Shown piece by piece: positions 47,610 through 57,718 of a stretch of DNA of 64,000 nt. Every line of letters starts with the position of its first letter. The first letter of the stretch is position 1. Below the pieces are notes generated by a model, which ran no database searches, was not told the DNA's origin, and saw nothing but the letters and a program-made list of their open reading frames with translations. The position numbers and the translations under genes were made by a program. Origin of the DNA: Gammaproteobacteria bacterium (GTDB lineage: Bacteria; Pseudomonadota; Gammaproteobacteria; Pseudomonadales; Azotimanducaceae); contig PBRQ01000013.1 of the NCBI GenBank assembly GCA_002725995.1, forward strand, positions 9,854 to 73,853, in the 5' to 3' direction.

Positions 47610-49610
47610 TTAGTCTTCATACCTTTCGTCTAGTAGCGGCTGGAGTACTTCAATAAGCTCGCCCAGATGTGCTTCATAGTGCCGCCATAGATCCACGGAG
47701 CTTGAGTATATGGGCTGGCGCACCTGTTCAGAACTTGCTGTTTTGATGGCGCGCTCAGTCTCATGGAAGTTCAAGCAGGCATCCTCCATGGGAAGTTCGC
47801 AATAGTCGAGTAAACGGCTCACCTGGGATTCGAGATCGGCGACAACGTCCTCATAGTCAACATCCAGAACCTCGCCGGGCAACACCGCGTGCCAGTGATC
47901 CATCAGGCGCTGGTACTGGATGTAATATTCTCCAAGCTCTTCAAGGTCGTAGCTAAATGGCTGACCACTGGCAAACAGCTGCTTGTAGCTACCAAAACAA
48001 CTATCCATTGGATGCCTGCGGGCATTAATAATTTTTGCATTCGGTAAAATTAGATGCAGCAATCCAACATAGATAAAATTGTTGGGGTTCTTGTCTATAA
48101 ACCGGTTGGCATCGGTTCGGTACTTCTGCGTGCGTTCCAGGTACTGGTTGCCAATCCGCGACCAGCCTTGAACGCCAAGATCTTTGAAAACTTCCGGGAA
48201 GCGGCCACGACGCGAAATGTTTTGAGCTGCAGTTCTTACAACCAGAGGGAGATCAGAAAGTTCGTGGGTGCCCTCGACCTGGCTGTGACTTGCAAGGATC
48301 TGTTCAATCAGTGTTGAGCCGGACCGCGGCAACCCTATAACAAATATTGGGGAGACGTCGCTGACTCCGTTGCCTTGTTTCTTAGCAATAAACTCTTGGT
48401 TGAATGTTTCCACCAGCGAGTCCGTAGTGGTTTCTGTATTAACTGGGTCATAGTTCTCGGATTCCCGCCGCAATTCGCAACAGCGCTGAAAATACTCAAA
48501 TGCCTGGTCGTAATTTTTTCGTCCTTCAAACTCAAGTCCCAGTGAATTGCACAACTGAACTCTGGACAGGTCATCGAGATCGTCCCGTTCAAGTAATGTC
48601 TTCATGGCGCTGACCTCACCATCCTCAAAACGAAAGGTCTTCATGTTGGCCAGGTTCCAGTAGGCGTCAGCATTGCCAGGGTTGGCGGCAATATTCTGCC
48701 TGTGGGTTGCTATAGCATCTTCATTTCTGCCAATTGTTTTGAACTGGTGCGCCATACCGGAAAAGGCAGCCGGGTGGGAGGGCGTAATTTTCAGTGCCTT
48801 TTGATAGCTTTGAATGGACTCCTGGTCTAGACCTGCTTTCGCCTGGATTGCCGCCATGGCAATGTGCGACTCAGCTACCCTCGGTGTCAACTCCAGCAAC
48901 CGTTCTGTACTCATCATGGCAGCGCCATATTCGTCCAGTTCACGCTGGACATTAGAAAGGTCCATCCAGACCCGCGCGTAATCGGGGGTCAGGGAAACGG
49001 CCCTCTGTAGAAAGACTTCGGCTTCCCTGAACTTCTTGTGTTTTACCGCAACAGCGGCGAGCAGGCGTATGGCTTCCACATGGTCAGGATCCTGCTTCAG
49101 GATGTCGCGATAGATATCTTCAGCCTTATTGGGTTCTCCATTACGCTCGAATTCAGCCGCCTCACTAATTCGATCTGCAGATGCCATTTCCTTGCGTCGT
49201 GGCCGGGCCTGCCGTGTACCCGGATTTTGAACATTGGCAAGTGAGCTGGTGCGATCAATTTTGTCAGACAAAACAATGCGCTTCGGATCCAGCTTAACTG
49301 CATCCTTGTAGGCGTTAATGGCCCCTTCATAGTCACCACGCAGCAAGAGCAAATCACCATAAGTCTCATTGGCAAGAGAAAATTCGGGAAACCCCTTGTA
49401 AACTTTCTTTATACAGACGGCCGCTTCCTCAATACGCTCGAGGGCAATCAGGGCTCGGCCTGCCAGGCAAAGAATATTAGGATCATCTGGATATTTGCCG
49501 AGCCCTTCAAGACAGACCCGGGCAGTAGCAGCCGCGTCGCCGGCTTTCATATAGTCTGACGCACGAGCAACGATTTCCTCTTGAGGTTGCATTCCTGATT
49601 GTAGCCGCAT
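47610..49610 (-). CDS. TPR-sulfotransferase
   Basis: A 666-residue fusion: about ten tetratricopeptide repeats in the first 380 residues (PDDPNILCLAGRALIALERIE, PDYARVWMDLSNVQRELDEYG) and a C-terminal PAPS-dependent sulfotransferase. The 5'-phosphosulfate loop is in IGLPRSGSTLIEQILASHS, and the 3'-phosphate region is in INARRHPMDSCFGSYKQLF. Such proteins are abundant in marine bacteria, with unknown acceptors (glycans, lipids or peptides). ATG 49592 is an alternative start. Confidence 0.9.
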   Translation of the reverse strand: MRLQSGMQPQEEIVARASDYMKAGDAAATARVCLEGLGKYPDDPNILCLAGRALIALERIEEAAVCIKKVYKGFPEFSLANETYGDLLLLRGDYEGAINAYKDAVKLDPKRIVLSDKIDRTSSLANVQNPGTRQARPRRKEMASADRISEAAEFERNGEPNKAEDIYRDILKQDPDHVEAIRLLAAVAVKHKKFREAEVFLQRAVSLTPDYARVWMDLSNVQRELDEYGAAMMSTERLLELTPRVAESHIAMAAIQAKAGLDQESIQSYQKALKITPSHPAAFSGMAHQFKTIGRNEDAIATHRQNIAANPGNADAYWNLANMKTFRFEDGEVSAMKTLLERDDLDDLSRVQLCNSLGLEFEGRKNYDQAFEYFQRCCELRRESENYDPVNTETTTDSLVETFNQEFIAKKQGNGVSDVSPIFVIGLPRSGSTLIEQILASHSQVEGTHELSDLPLVVRTAAQNISRRGRFPEVFKDLGVQGWSRIGNQYLERTQKYRTDANRFIDKNPNNFIYVGLLHLILPNAKIINARRHPMDSCFGSYKQLFASGQPFSYDLEELGEYYIQYQRLMDHWHAVLPGEVLDVDYEDVVADLESQVSRLLDYCELPMEDACLNFHETERAIKTASSEQVRQPIYSSSVDLWRHYEAHLGELIEVLQPLLDERYED

Positions 49611-49746
49611 GTTAAATTTGAGCGGCGATAATAGACCAACTTGGGCTGAAGATTCCAGAAGGGATGGGAGCAGGCTCTTATATCATCTTGTGATGTCCCA
49701 GTTAACGAACTATTCTCGGAACCCATTCTATTGTGGATGATGATCA

Positions 49747-50625
49747 TTGAGTAACTTCTACCAGGCCTGCGTCTCAAAAGAGCTTGTACTGACCGCAGAG
49801 CTCCCATTGAAGCCAGATGCCAGTGCTTCCACCGTGATTACTGATGCAAAATCCCTGTTGACGCATGTGGACAGTATTTTGCTCACTGACAATCAGTATG
49901 GGCAGGTGCACATGTCAACAATGGCAGCGGCAGGCTTCTTGATTGACGCCGGACTGGACCCGATTGTGCAACTATCCTGTCGCAATCGAAACCGCATCGC
50001 ACTGCTCGGCGACCTGCTGGGTCTTCGGGCCATGGGTGTCAACAGTCTCATGTTGATCCAGGGCACCAAGGTACCCAAAAATTTTCAGCCCCGACCCGCC
50101 GCTGTTATTGATATGAAGCCTCGGGAACTGATCGCTACCGCAAAGCTTATCAACGAAGACGAGGGACTGGGTCGCCATGAGTTTCTTATTGTTGCCTCTG
50201 GCACGATTCATGACCGGAAAGCCGTACCACAGCAGGAAGAGCTTCTGGCAAAGGCCAATGCTGGTGCGCGGCTCATCATCACGCAGATCTGCTTTGATAT
50301 CGAGCTCCTGAAACGCTACATCGGTGACCTGGTACGCAGGAAACTGACTCACAGGTTGCAGATATTCGTCAGTCTGGCTACACCACCTTCTGCAGCCAAA
50401 GCTGCATTTCTTAGAGATAACCGCCGCCGGGCCTTGGTCCCTGACGCTATTATCAGGAGGCTTGAACAGTCAGTGGACGCCGAAGCGGAAGGTGTTGCCA
50501 TCGCCAGTGAACTGATTCAACAATATGCCGAGATCCCTGGGGTCACCGGTATCAACCTGGTGCCAGTAGATTCACTTGAGACCGCTAAATCTGCTATCGA
50601 GCTTAGTGGTGTACTGGGCAATTAG
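49747..50625 (+). CDS. Methylenetetrahydrofolate reductase-like protein
   Basis: A 292-residue TIM-barrel protein of the MTHFR family from a TTG start. The beginning LVLTAELPLKPDASASTV corresponds to the MetF start, and the flavin/folate segments are VDSILLTDNQYGQVHMS, VQLSCRNRNRIALLGDLLG and GARLIITQICFDIELL. It diverges from MetF in several positions and is not next to met genes, so it may use another pterin, as in C1 or O-demethylation pathways. Divergent from the TPR-sulfotransferase. Confidence 0.83.
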   Translation: MSNFYQACVSKELVLTAELPLKPDASASTVITDAKSLLTHVDSILLTDNQYGQVHMSTMAAAGFLIDAGLDPIVQLSCRNRNRIALLGDLLGLRAMGVNSLMLIQGTKVPKNFQPRPAAVIDMKPRELIATAKLINEDEGLGRHEFLIVASGTIHDRKAVPQQEELLAKANAGARLIITQICFDIELLKRYIGDLVRRKLTHRLQIFVSLATPPSAAKAAFLRDNRRRALVPDAIIRRLEQSVDAEAEGVAIASELIQQYAEIPGVTGINLVPVDSLETAKSAIELSGVLGN

Positions 50626-50830
50626 TGGGGGCGTCGAGCCGGGTACGCCTGGTGGGGCATACCGAGTGGATATGCGTGAAGATATATGGTTCCCAACCTA
50701 TAGGCGAGGTAGAGCAACAGTTGCAAAATTGAAAGATTACCCCTATAAATAATGGCCTGTTCGCCCGATGAGTTGGCGGGCGTTTAACAGATAATAATAG
50801 CCGGTGATTTATCCTTGGGGGGATTCAAGA

Positions 50831-53392
50831 ATGCGTCAAAATCCGAAATTTGTGTTGACACCGCTTGCTGCTGGAATAGCCACAGCATTAGCACCCGCGC
50901 CAACTATTGCCGCGAGCGAAGTTGCACTTGAAGAGATTGTGGTTACGGCGCGAAAACGTAGTGAATCGGTTCAGGACGTCCCGGTCAGCATCCAGGCAAT
51001 ATCAGAAGAAAGCCTGAAGGACATGAACGCCAAGGGCCTGATGGACTACTCCCGATTTGTGCCTTCGGTTAGTGTTGTCGGCTATGGTAATGGTTCATCA
51101 ACCATTGTATTCCGTGGTGCAACAATCACCGGTGGTGGCTATGTCGCGCAATCGACTTCTTCGATGTACCTGGATGAAATTTCAGTAACTGCAACCGGCG
51201 ATCAGCCTTCGGTTCGCATGGTGGACATTGAGCGGGTAGAAGCATTATCAGGTCCGCAGGGAACCATCTATGGCTCCGACGCCCAGGCTGGCACCATGCG
51301 GGTCATCACCAATAAACCGGTAATGAATGAATTTGAAGCTGTTATTGATGGCAGCATGCGCAACGGCTCGGAAGGTGAAGGCAGCTATGACGGCTCGGTG
51401 GTACTAAACCTACCTATCGTGGAAGACAAGCTGGCGATTCGTCTGGTTGGTTTCAGCGCAAAAGACGGCGGATATATCGACAATGTGCTGGGCAATACAC
51501 CAGATGGCAATGTTCTGGCCGAAGCTGGAGGCCTAATCTTACCTTCAGGGTTTGGAACACTGGACAACGCCGAGTATGTGGATAATGATACGAATGATTC
51601 CAAGATCACGGGATGGCGAGCCTCCGTACGCTGGGAAATCAACGACAACTGGTCAGCCACGCTGACTGCCCTGAGTCAGAATACAGAGAACGGTGCCTGG
51701 GATAGTTATGATCCGTATCTTGGCGATCTGGAGATTGTGACATTTTATGACGACTGGCGCGATGATGAATACGACCTCTATTCCCTGACCATCGAAGCAG
51801 ATCTGGGTTTTGCACAACTAGTTTCAGCAACTTCCTATTTTGAGCGAGATATCAAGTCGGTCACTGACCTTACGGTGTATCATCACTACTGGAGCGGCAG
51901 GTATTGTTTTGCAAACGAAGTTTATAACGGTGCCTACTATGCAGCCTATGGCTACTTCATGTTATCTCCGACTGAATCGCTAATAGCAGGTGCCTATTGT
52001 CTGGCACCCACGGTAGATGGTGATTACCTGGCAGCCTATGATTCTAAAGCCCAGTATGACCGCTTCACCCAGGAGATTCGTCTGTCATCCCAGGGGGATA
52101 CATTTGACTGGCTGGTAGGATTGTTTTACGAAGAGAGCAACAACGACTGGCAGGATAGCCCATTTGGCTTTCCAACCTCTAACACATTTGAAGAATCCAT
52201 CGCTCTACAATGGTTCAGGGCACCGCCTCCCTGGGCTCAGGGAGCACCTGACTTTTTCATTCCTTACACAGGCACAGATGCCGATGCGGATGGACCCTGG
52301 AATTCCCGTAGTCACACTGAATGGGAACAGAAGGCAATCTTTGGTGAGGTTGTCTGGCACGTAAGCACTAAGCTCGACCTAACTCTTGGTGGGCGCTATT
52401 TCGACCGTTCAAATGTCAACGAATACTTCGTGATGCGACCCAACAACAGCCCAATGGGAGAGTATCTGGACGCTGATGGCAATACGGTGATCCCGAAACA
52501 TTCGGGTGAAGAGACTGAGTTTGTACCAAAAATTGCCGCAAGCTATCACATTACTGATGACACCATGGTCTATGGTCTATGGACTCAAGGTTTTCGCCCG
52601 GGTGGCACTAACCGCCAGCGTGGTCAACCATTTCTGCCAGCACATTACGACGCCGATAAGCTGACCAACTTTGAACTGGGAGTTAAGTCAACATTCCTCG
52701 ACGGCCGAGCTCGCGCGAACATAAGCGCCTTCCATATGGACTGGGAGGATTTTCAGCTTGAAATCGTCGATCCATCGACAAGAGATTGCGATGAGCCCGG
52801 CACGTCCATTCCCGCCGTCTGTGGGCAACCCTGGCAAAATGTGGTTGCCAATGCAGGAGATGCACATATTACTGGTGTTTCACTTGAATTCGATCTGGCC
52901 GTTTCAGAGAACTTTACGGTCGGTATGAATGCCCAGTGGCTGGAACCCCAGACCGACACAGATCTTGATCTGGATGGCGATGGTATTTTGGATGTTGTGA
53001 AAGACACCAAATTGCCTATAACGCCAGACTGGAAGAGCTCTGCGTGGGCGACCTACCGCTGGCCGGTGAATTCACTTTCTGCCGAGGGCTATGCACGGTT
53101 GCAGTGGTCGTATCAATCCGACAGCAAGAACACGCTGTATCCGTCAGGATATGATCCTGCTAATCCGCTGATTATGAACGATGCTTATAAGGTCGGTGAT
53201 CTTAGTATCGGTGTGCAGGCCGCTACCTGGGAGGCCAGCATCTTCGTCAACAACCTGTCTGATGAGCGGCAGCACTACAATCACTGGGGGACCATGTTCG
53301 GTGGTGCCAGCTATGCAGGGAGACCCACTGCCCTGCGCTCAACCGGTAGACCAAGGGAAATTGGAATACGGGTAATCAAACACTTCAACTGA
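50831..53392 (+). CDS. TonB-dependent outer-membrane receptor
   Basis: Outer-membrane beta-barrel importer of 853 residues. The ATG at 50831 (MRQNPKFVLTPLAAGIATAL) follows a GGGGGGA ribosome site; a GTG 27 bases earlier is unlikely. After the signal peptide there is a TonB-box-like EEIVVTARKRSESVQDVPVS, the plug domain (FVPSVSVVGYGNG to GTIYGSDAQAGTMR), then a barrel ending in an aromatic residue (VIKHFN). It belongs to the large group of plug-type receptors for unknown substrates (no siderophore markers). A strong terminator follows; no periplasmic partner gene is adjacent. Confidence 0.94.
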   Translation: MRQNPKFVLTPLAAGIATALAPAPTIAASEVALEEIVVTARKRSESVQDVPVSIQAISEESLKDMNAKGLMDYSRFVPSVSVVGYGNGSSTIVFRGATITGGGYVAQSTSSMYLDEISVTATGDQPSVRMVDIERVEALSGPQGTIYGSDAQAGTMRVITNKPVMNEFEAVIDGSMRNGSEGEGSYDGSVVLNLPIVEDKLAIRLVGFSAKDGGYIDNVLGNTPDGNVLAEAGGLILPSGFGTLDNAEYVDNDTNDSKITGWRASVRWEINDNWSATLTALSQNTENGAWDSYDPYLGDLEIVTFYDDWRDDEYDLYSLTIEADLGFAQLVSATSYFERDIKSVTDLTVYHHYWSGRYCFANEVYNGAYYAAYGYFMLSPTESLIAGAYCLAPTVDGDYLAAYDSKAQYDRFTQEIRLSSQGDTFDWLVGLFYEESNNDWQDSPFGFPTSNTFEESIALQWFRAPPPWAQGAPDFFIPYTGTDADADGPWNSRSHTEWEQKAIFGEVVWHVSTKLDLTLGGRYFDRSNVNEYFVMRPNNSPMGEYLDADGNTVIPKHSGEETEFVPKIAASYHITDDTMVYGLWTQGFRPGGTNRQRGQPFLPAHYDADKLTNFELGVKSTFLDGRARANISAFHMDWEDFQLEIVDPSTRDCDEPGTSIPAVCGQPWQNVVANAGDAHITGVSLEFDLAVSENFTVGMNAQWLEPQTDTDLDLDGDGILDVVKDTKLPITPDWKSSAWATYRWPVNSLSAEGYARLQWSYQSDSKNTLYPSGYDPANPLIMNDAYKVGDLSIGVQAATWEASIFVNNLSDERQHYNHWGTMFGGASYAGRPTALRSTGRPREIGIRVIKHFN

Positions 53393-53414
53393 TGAACGAG
53401 TCTTTAAGCTGAGT

Positions 53415-53443
53415 AAAAAAGACCGGCTAAGCCGGTTTTTTTT
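53415..53443. terminator. Bidirectional Rho-independent terminator
   Basis: ACCGGC (53422-53427) pairs with GCCGGT (53431-53436) around TAA, with T8 after it (53436-53443) and A6 before it (53415-53420). The arrangement can stop transcripts from both the receptor gene (plus) and the beta-propeller gene (minus), which converge here. Confidence 0.85.
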
Positions 53444-53473
53444 ACCTGAAGTTATAGCCGGTTCAGGTGCCAA

Positions 53474-54412
53474 TCAGTCATAGGGCCATACTTCGAGGCC
53501 ATGAATGGCATTGCGTATATCCATGGTCAGGTTTACGGAGGCAACGGTCTGGTCATTTTCAAGATCATAGAGAGTAATCGTCGAGGGTGATGAGCCGCCT
53601 ACGAGAAATCTATCGCCATGAGCACATAATCCACGACCAAAGGCCTGGCGGGCAATCTTTGAGTCATCAATGCCGGCAAATTGAATGTCATCCTCCTGGT
53701 ATCGGCGGATGGCAAATGCTGTTTGCAAACCGTCACGTGCGGCAAAACGAACACAGTCAGCATTGGTATCATTGAATAGCACACCCCCTCTAAAAGGGCG
53801 GGCATTATGAGCCCCTGAGGGTAGATTGCAGACAGCCTTTACCTTGTTATTGTGACGGATATGCAGCAGCGCCTCAGTTCGCAGTCCACTCAGGAAAATG
53901 CCTGAATCATCGACATGCACCATATTGATATGATGGTCATTATTAGCCCTGGGCCCTGTTTCCTGGCGAGGGTCAAAGGTGAACCCACTCCACTCCCCGC
54001 GCTGTTTCTGCAGATGAAAACCCCAGGTAAATGCCTGACTTTCAAGATCAAAGGCCAACAGGCTATCGAAGCCCGTTGAGGTCAGGAAGATATTTCCACC
54101 CTTAATGATTATTTCGTGACAATGTTTGAGGTAAGGGTTGCGCCAGGAGTTCTGTTTCACAAACTCCCGGTTATAGCAGAATAGTTCATCAGAAGCAGCG
54201 ACATAGATGTCGTCCCCATCAAATGCGATACCACGAAGCCCGCGGTCGGCACCTCGTCCTGAAAAATCGATATCCCCGGTATTCCAGTCAAGGAGCTGGT
54301 CCGCAGTCTGATTTTCAAAATCAACGGTGAATATGCCACCATGGCTTTCACCCTGCTGGCTTCCACGAACCACGGAGGTGGCGATCACCTTGGGTAGCTT
54401 TATATCTGACAT
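53474..54412 (-). CDS. Beta-propeller-like protein of unknown function
   Basis: A 312-residue protein from the ATG at 54412 (MSDIKLPKVIATSVVRGSQ). Repeated short beta units (RGIAFDGDDIYVAASDELFCY, IIKGGNIFLTSTGFDSLLAFD, MVHVDDSGIFLSGLRTEALL, LCAHGDRFLVGGSSPSTITLYD) suggest a six- or seven-bladed propeller. No signal peptide. It is the last gene of a likely operon with an enoyl-CoA hydratase and a 156-residue membrane-anchored protein; it could be a quinoprotein-like or carbohydrate-type enzyme, but no catalytic motif was recognised. Confidence 0.6.
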   Translation of the reverse strand: MSDIKLPKVIATSVVRGSQQGESHGGIFTVDFENQTADQLLDWNTGDIDFSGRGADRGLRGIAFDGDDIYVAASDELFCYNREFVKQNSWRNPYLKHCHEIIIKGGNIFLTSTGFDSLLAFDLESQAFTWGFHLQKQRGEWSGFTFDPRQETGPRANNDHHINMVHVDDSGIFLSGLRTEALLHIRHNNKVKAVCNLPSGAHNARPFRGGVLFNDTNADCVRFAARDGLQTAFAIRRYQEDDIQFAGIDDSKIARQAFGRGLCAHGDRFLVGGSSPSTITLYDLENDQTVASVNLTMDIRNAIHGLEVWPYD

Positions 54413-54449
54413 CTGTAACTCGGCTTTCTCGAATGTAGGTAGAAGTGAG

Positions 54450-54920
54450 CTATTCTCTGGATAACCTGAACACTGCGACCGTGCCCTTTGCTTCCTCCAG
54501 GGATGGGAATCCATCGATGATATCCGGGTAGTCAGCCCGGTATTTATCGATGTAGGCCTGGAGTATCAGTTCGAAATCCTGTGTCGTTTCACTGGCCTGC
54601 AGGGCATAGGTTTCATCGCCCATTCGCACCAGCGCCGTCCCACCCTGACTCAGCATGGAGACCCAACCACTATCCTTGGCGCCCACCACGTGGAGATCAC
54701 CTTCGACCTGGACAACCCAGATGATGACAACCCGGGGTAACAGTCCACTGCTTGCTTTGAGCCTGACCTCGTGGATTGAAGAAGTATCACCCCAATTCTC
54801 TGGAACATCGGTTACAGTTCCACCGATAAAGAAACCTGGCATCGGACCTATAGGTAAAAGCCATATAAGCAAGGCAAGGGACAACAGCAGAATAGGTAGA
54901 ACGATCTTTAGTATTTTCAT
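54450..54920 (-). CDS. Hypothetical membrane-anchored protein
   Basis: A 156-residue protein with one N-terminal hydrophobic segment (IVLPILLLSLALLIWLLPIG), then a beta-rich part (EVRLKASSGLLPRVVIIWV, GDLHVVGAKDSGWVSMLS, ALVRMGDETYALQAS) that recalls split-barrel flavin- or F420-binding folds. Its ATG overlaps the TGA of the enoyl-CoA hydratase by one base (TGATG), so the genes are translationally coupled. Function unknown. Confidence 0.6.
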   Translation of the reverse strand: MKILKIVLPILLLSLALLIWLLPIGPMPGFFIGGTVTDVPENWGDTSSIHEVRLKASSGLLPRVVIIWVVQVEGDLHVVGAKDSGWVSMLSQGGTALVRMGDETYALQASETTQDFELILQAYIDKYRADYPDIIDGFPSLEEAKGTVAVFRLSRE

Positions 54921-55756
54921 CAGCTCACCTCTATCTTTTTGAAACCGGGGCTTCGTTTTTCCATAAAGGAGCGAACCCCCTCTTTGAAGTCATCTCTTTG
55001 CAGGCTCTCTGCCATCAGTTTATTGCTGTCGTGCATCGCATCACCCAGGTTCATGTTCATGTGCCGATAGACCTGTTGTTTCATGACCATCATGGAGACA
55101 GGCGCACTGGTATCTGCCAGTTCCTGAATATAGGCTTTGGTCTGATCAAGCAGTTCATCATCGGCAAAGATGCGCTCCACGAGGCCAAATTCCTTTGCTT
55201 CCTCGGCTAACAATCTGCGAGAACTCCATAGCAGGTCCAGCGCCCGCGCAGGACCAACGATGCGTGGCAGTATCCAACTCTGACCATGTTCTGCGATCAA
55301 GCCTCGCTGTGAGAAAGCAGTAACAAATTTCGCATTCTCAGAGGCAAAGCGCATATCGCATAACAAGGCGATAGACATGCCGAGACCAGCGCATGCGCCA
55401 TTAACAGCAACTATGATTGGCTTGCGAATTGACATGATGTAGGTAAATGCAACTTCAAAGTCAGGTCCCATGGACTTATCGCCGGGGTCTGCATCCATCT
55501 TTTTCTGCTCAGCAGCGGCATTCCCACCTCCACCTGAGGCCGTTGCATCAAGTGCATTCATGTCCATTCCGGCACAGAAACCCCGGCCTGCCCCGGTAAG
55601 GATAATACCGACAACGGACTTATCTTGCTCCGCCGCCGCAAGCGCATGTTTCAGCTCCTCAATCATAGTACCAGTCAAGGCGTTGAGCGCATCTGGCCTG
55701 TTCAGCGTAATGACGGCGGAAGGACCGTCCACCTCATACATAATTTGTTCGTACAT
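54920..55756 (-). CDS. Enoyl-CoA hydratase/isomerase family protein
   Basis: Crotonase-superfamily protein of 278 residues starting MYEQIMYEVDGPSAVITLNRP. The oxyanion-hole segments are GRGFCAGMDMNAL and INGACAGLGMSIALLCDMRF-like (the second reading AVNGACAGLGMSIALLCD). The catalytic acidic residues, near FSQRGLIAEHGQSW, suggest hydratase or a related acyl-CoA activity. The chain carries a glycine- and alanine-rich insertion (ATASGGGGNAAAEQKK). It heads an operon with a hypothetical and a propeller protein. Confidence 0.87.
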   Translation of the reverse strand: MYEQIMYEVDGPSAVITLNRPDALNALTGTMIEELKHALAAAEQDKSVVGIILTGAGRGFCAGMDMNALDATASGGGGNAAAEQKKMDADPGDKSMGPDFEVAFTYIMSIRKPIIVAVNGACAGLGMSIALLCDMRFASENAKFVTAFSQRGLIAEHGQSWILPRIVGPARALDLLWSSRRLLAEEAKEFGLVERIFADDELLDQTKAYIQELADTSAPVSMMVMKQQVYRHMNMNLGDAMHDSNKLMAESLQRDDFKEGVRSFMEKRSPGFKKIEVS

Positions 55757-55849
55757 CCGTTGATTCCCCTTCTCTTTTATAAGGCCTGCTTTACTCAGAC
55801 TTTACGCGAATTTCTTCCAGCAGACGAATTAAGCAAAAGGAAATACGGC

Positions 55850-55882
55850 AAAGGTCCGCAGTACAAGACACTGTGGGCCTTT
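55850..55882 (+). other. Long plus-strand hairpin between two minus-strand genes
   Basis: AAAGGTCCGCAG (55850-55861) pairs with CTGTGGGCCTTT (55871-55882), 12 pairs including two G-U, around a nine-base loop. On the minus strand those two become C-A mismatches, so only plus-strand RNA forms the full stem. Both flanking genes (enoyl-CoA hydratase, alanine dehydrogenase) run on the minus strand. Confidence 0.35.
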
Positions 55883-55907
55883 ACTTGATTGGTCAAACAA
55901 GGCGAGT

Positions 55908-57026
55908 TTATGCCGCGAGGATACCCTCGGGGTCGATATAGCTCATGTGATGGGCCTCACCGACAAACTCGTTGGTGATCTGTCCACCGTAGACATTTAG
56001 GCCACGCAACAGGTGTACATTGGACTTCAGAGCATCTTTGACGCCCTTGTCAGCGAGTTCAAGGACATAGGGCAAGGTCGCATTGTTCAGAGCTGCAGCT
56101 GAAGTCCTGGCTACTGCACCGGGCATGTTGGCTACACAGTAGTGCACAATATCATCCCGGATATAGGTAGGATCATCGTGAGTCGTCGCATGGGAGGTCT
56201 CAAAACAGCCCCCCTGGTCAATGGCAACGTCAACCACGACCGTGCCAGTGCTCATTTCACGAACCATATCAGCGGTAACGAGTTTCGGTGCGGAAGCACC
56301 GGGAATCAGCACTGAGCCTATGATCAGATCAGCATTCATGACACTGCCGATTATGGCGTCCTGGGTTGAGTAAAGAGTCTGCACTCGGTTGCCGTAGAGG
56401 TGGTCGATGTTTCGAAGCACATCAACGCTGCGGTCTATGATGGTAACCCTGGCGCCCATACCCACTGCCATCTGTGCGGCATTCTGCCCAACCACACCGC
56501 CGCCTAGAATAACGACATGCCCCTGCATAACGCCCGGCACACCGCCCAGGAGGATACCCTTGCCACCATGGGATTTTTCCATGCACATGGCACCTGCCTG
56601 GATTGACATTCGGCCCGCCACCTCTGACATTGGAGCCAGCAGGGGTAAACGGCCCATTGCATCCGTCACTGTCTCATAGGCGATACAGGTTGATCCGCTA
56701 TCTACCAGGTCCTTAGTCTGATCAAGGTCCGGTGCCAAGTGCAGATAGGTGAAAAGTGTCTGGTTTTCACGCAGCATTGCCCGCTCGATTGCCTGGGGTT
56801 CCTTTACCTTGACGATCATTTCTGCAGTATCAAAGACTGTCTCTACATCCGCCGCAATTTTCGCGCCGGCCTCCATATAGTCCGCATCATGAAAGCCAAT
56901 ACCTGTACCGGCGTCGGTTTCCATGAGAACTTTATGTCCATGGTGAACAAGCTCCCCGACGGCTGCTGGTACAAGTCCGACTCGATATTCATGATTTTTT
57001 ATTTCTTTGGGCACTCCGATGAGCAT
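55908..57026 (-). CDS. ald: Alanine dehydrogenase
   Basis: NAD-dependent interconversion of alanine and pyruvate plus ammonia; 372 residues match the family. It begins with [20 protein letters not shown], the catalytic Lys-containing [12 protein letters not shown] and His region [10 protein letters not shown] are present, and the NAD-binding motif is [20 protein letters not shown] divergent Lrp-type regulator starts 121 bases away, the classical arrangement for alanine-responsive control. Confidence 0.95.
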   Translation of the reverse strand: MLIGVPKEIKNHEYRVGLVPAAVGELVHHGHKVLMETDAGTGIGFHDADYMEAGAKIAADVETVFDTAEMIVKVKEPQAIERAMLRENQTLFTYLHLAPDLDQTKDLVDSGSTCIAYETVTDAMGRLPLLAPMSEVAGRMSIQAGAMCMEKSHGGKGILLGGVPGVMQGHVVILGGGVVGQNAAQMAVGMGARVTIIDRSVDVLRNIDHLYGNRVQTLYSTQDAIIGSVMNADLIIGSVLIPGASAPKLVTADMVREMSTGTVVVDVAIDQGGCFETSHATTHDDPTYIRDDIVHYCVANMPGAVARTSAAALNNATLPYVLELADKGVKDALKSNVHLLRGLNVYGGQITNEFVGEAHHMSYIDPEGILAA

Positions 57027-57146
57027 GGCGCAGTCCTTCTAATAATTGATGCTGCCAGTATATTTATCGGCATATAGTGTTTCACACTTATTTAGCTTGT
57101 ATATGTAGTAGAATAACCTGCAATAGTAGTTATATAAGGAATATAT

Positions 57147-57632
57147 ATGAAGAATAATGGGAATTTAGAGTATAAAACACTGGATAGAATTGACCTCAAG
57201 ATCCTCAGGGCGCTACAGCAGGATGGTCGCTTATCGAACACCGCTCTTGCAGAGGAGGTTGGGCTCAGTGCAACGCCTTGCTCCGAGCGCGTTAAATCAC
57301 TTGAAAGGCAAGATTTCATTGAACTCTACACTGCAAAACTGAATCCTCACCTGCTGCAATTGGAACTGCTTGTATTTGTGGAGATTTCTCTTATTCGTAC
57401 ATCACCCGATGTTTTTGCCGATTTTCGTGACGCCGTTATCAAGCTTCCTCAAATTCTTGAATGCCACCTTGTATCCGGTAACTTTGACTACCTGATCAAG
57501 GCGAGAGTCGCTGATATAGCGGCCTACAGGCAATTCCTCGGTGAGACTCTGCTGCTGCTGCCAGGGGTGAGCGAATCGAGAACCTATGTTGTGATGGAAG
57601 AACTTAAGGAAGGTCAGGCGCTGCCCATCTAG
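57147..57632 (+). CDS. Lrp/AsnC family transcriptional regulator
   Basis: A 161-residue regulator with an N-terminal helix-turn-helix (LDRIDLKILRALQQDGRLS, ALAEEVGLSATPCSERVKSL) and a C-terminal RAM effector domain (LLVFVEISL, VSGNFDYLIKARVADIAAY). Such proteins bind amino acids, often leucine or alanine. Its divergent position next to ald suggests it regulates alanine catabolism. The intergenic region is AT-rich. Confidence 0.93.
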   Translation: MKNNGNLEYKTLDRIDLKILRALQQDGRLSNTALAEEVGLSATPCSERVKSLERQDFIELYTAKLNPHLLQLELLVFVEISLIRTSPDVFADFRDAVIKLPQILECHLVSGNFDYLIKARVADIAAYRQFLGETLLLLPGVSESRTYVVMEELKEGQALPI

Positions 57633-57718
57633 CTCCATAGCACCTTAACTGGGCCCAAGGAAGACAAAAAACGCTGCCTTCTTGACCTGACCACACATAT
57701 ATGGATATATTTTTAGTA

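Noticed and set aside
50804-50830. GTG start nine codons before the TonB receptor ATG
   Set aside because: The GGGGGGA ribosome site lies inside this extension, so the ATG at 50831 is the start.
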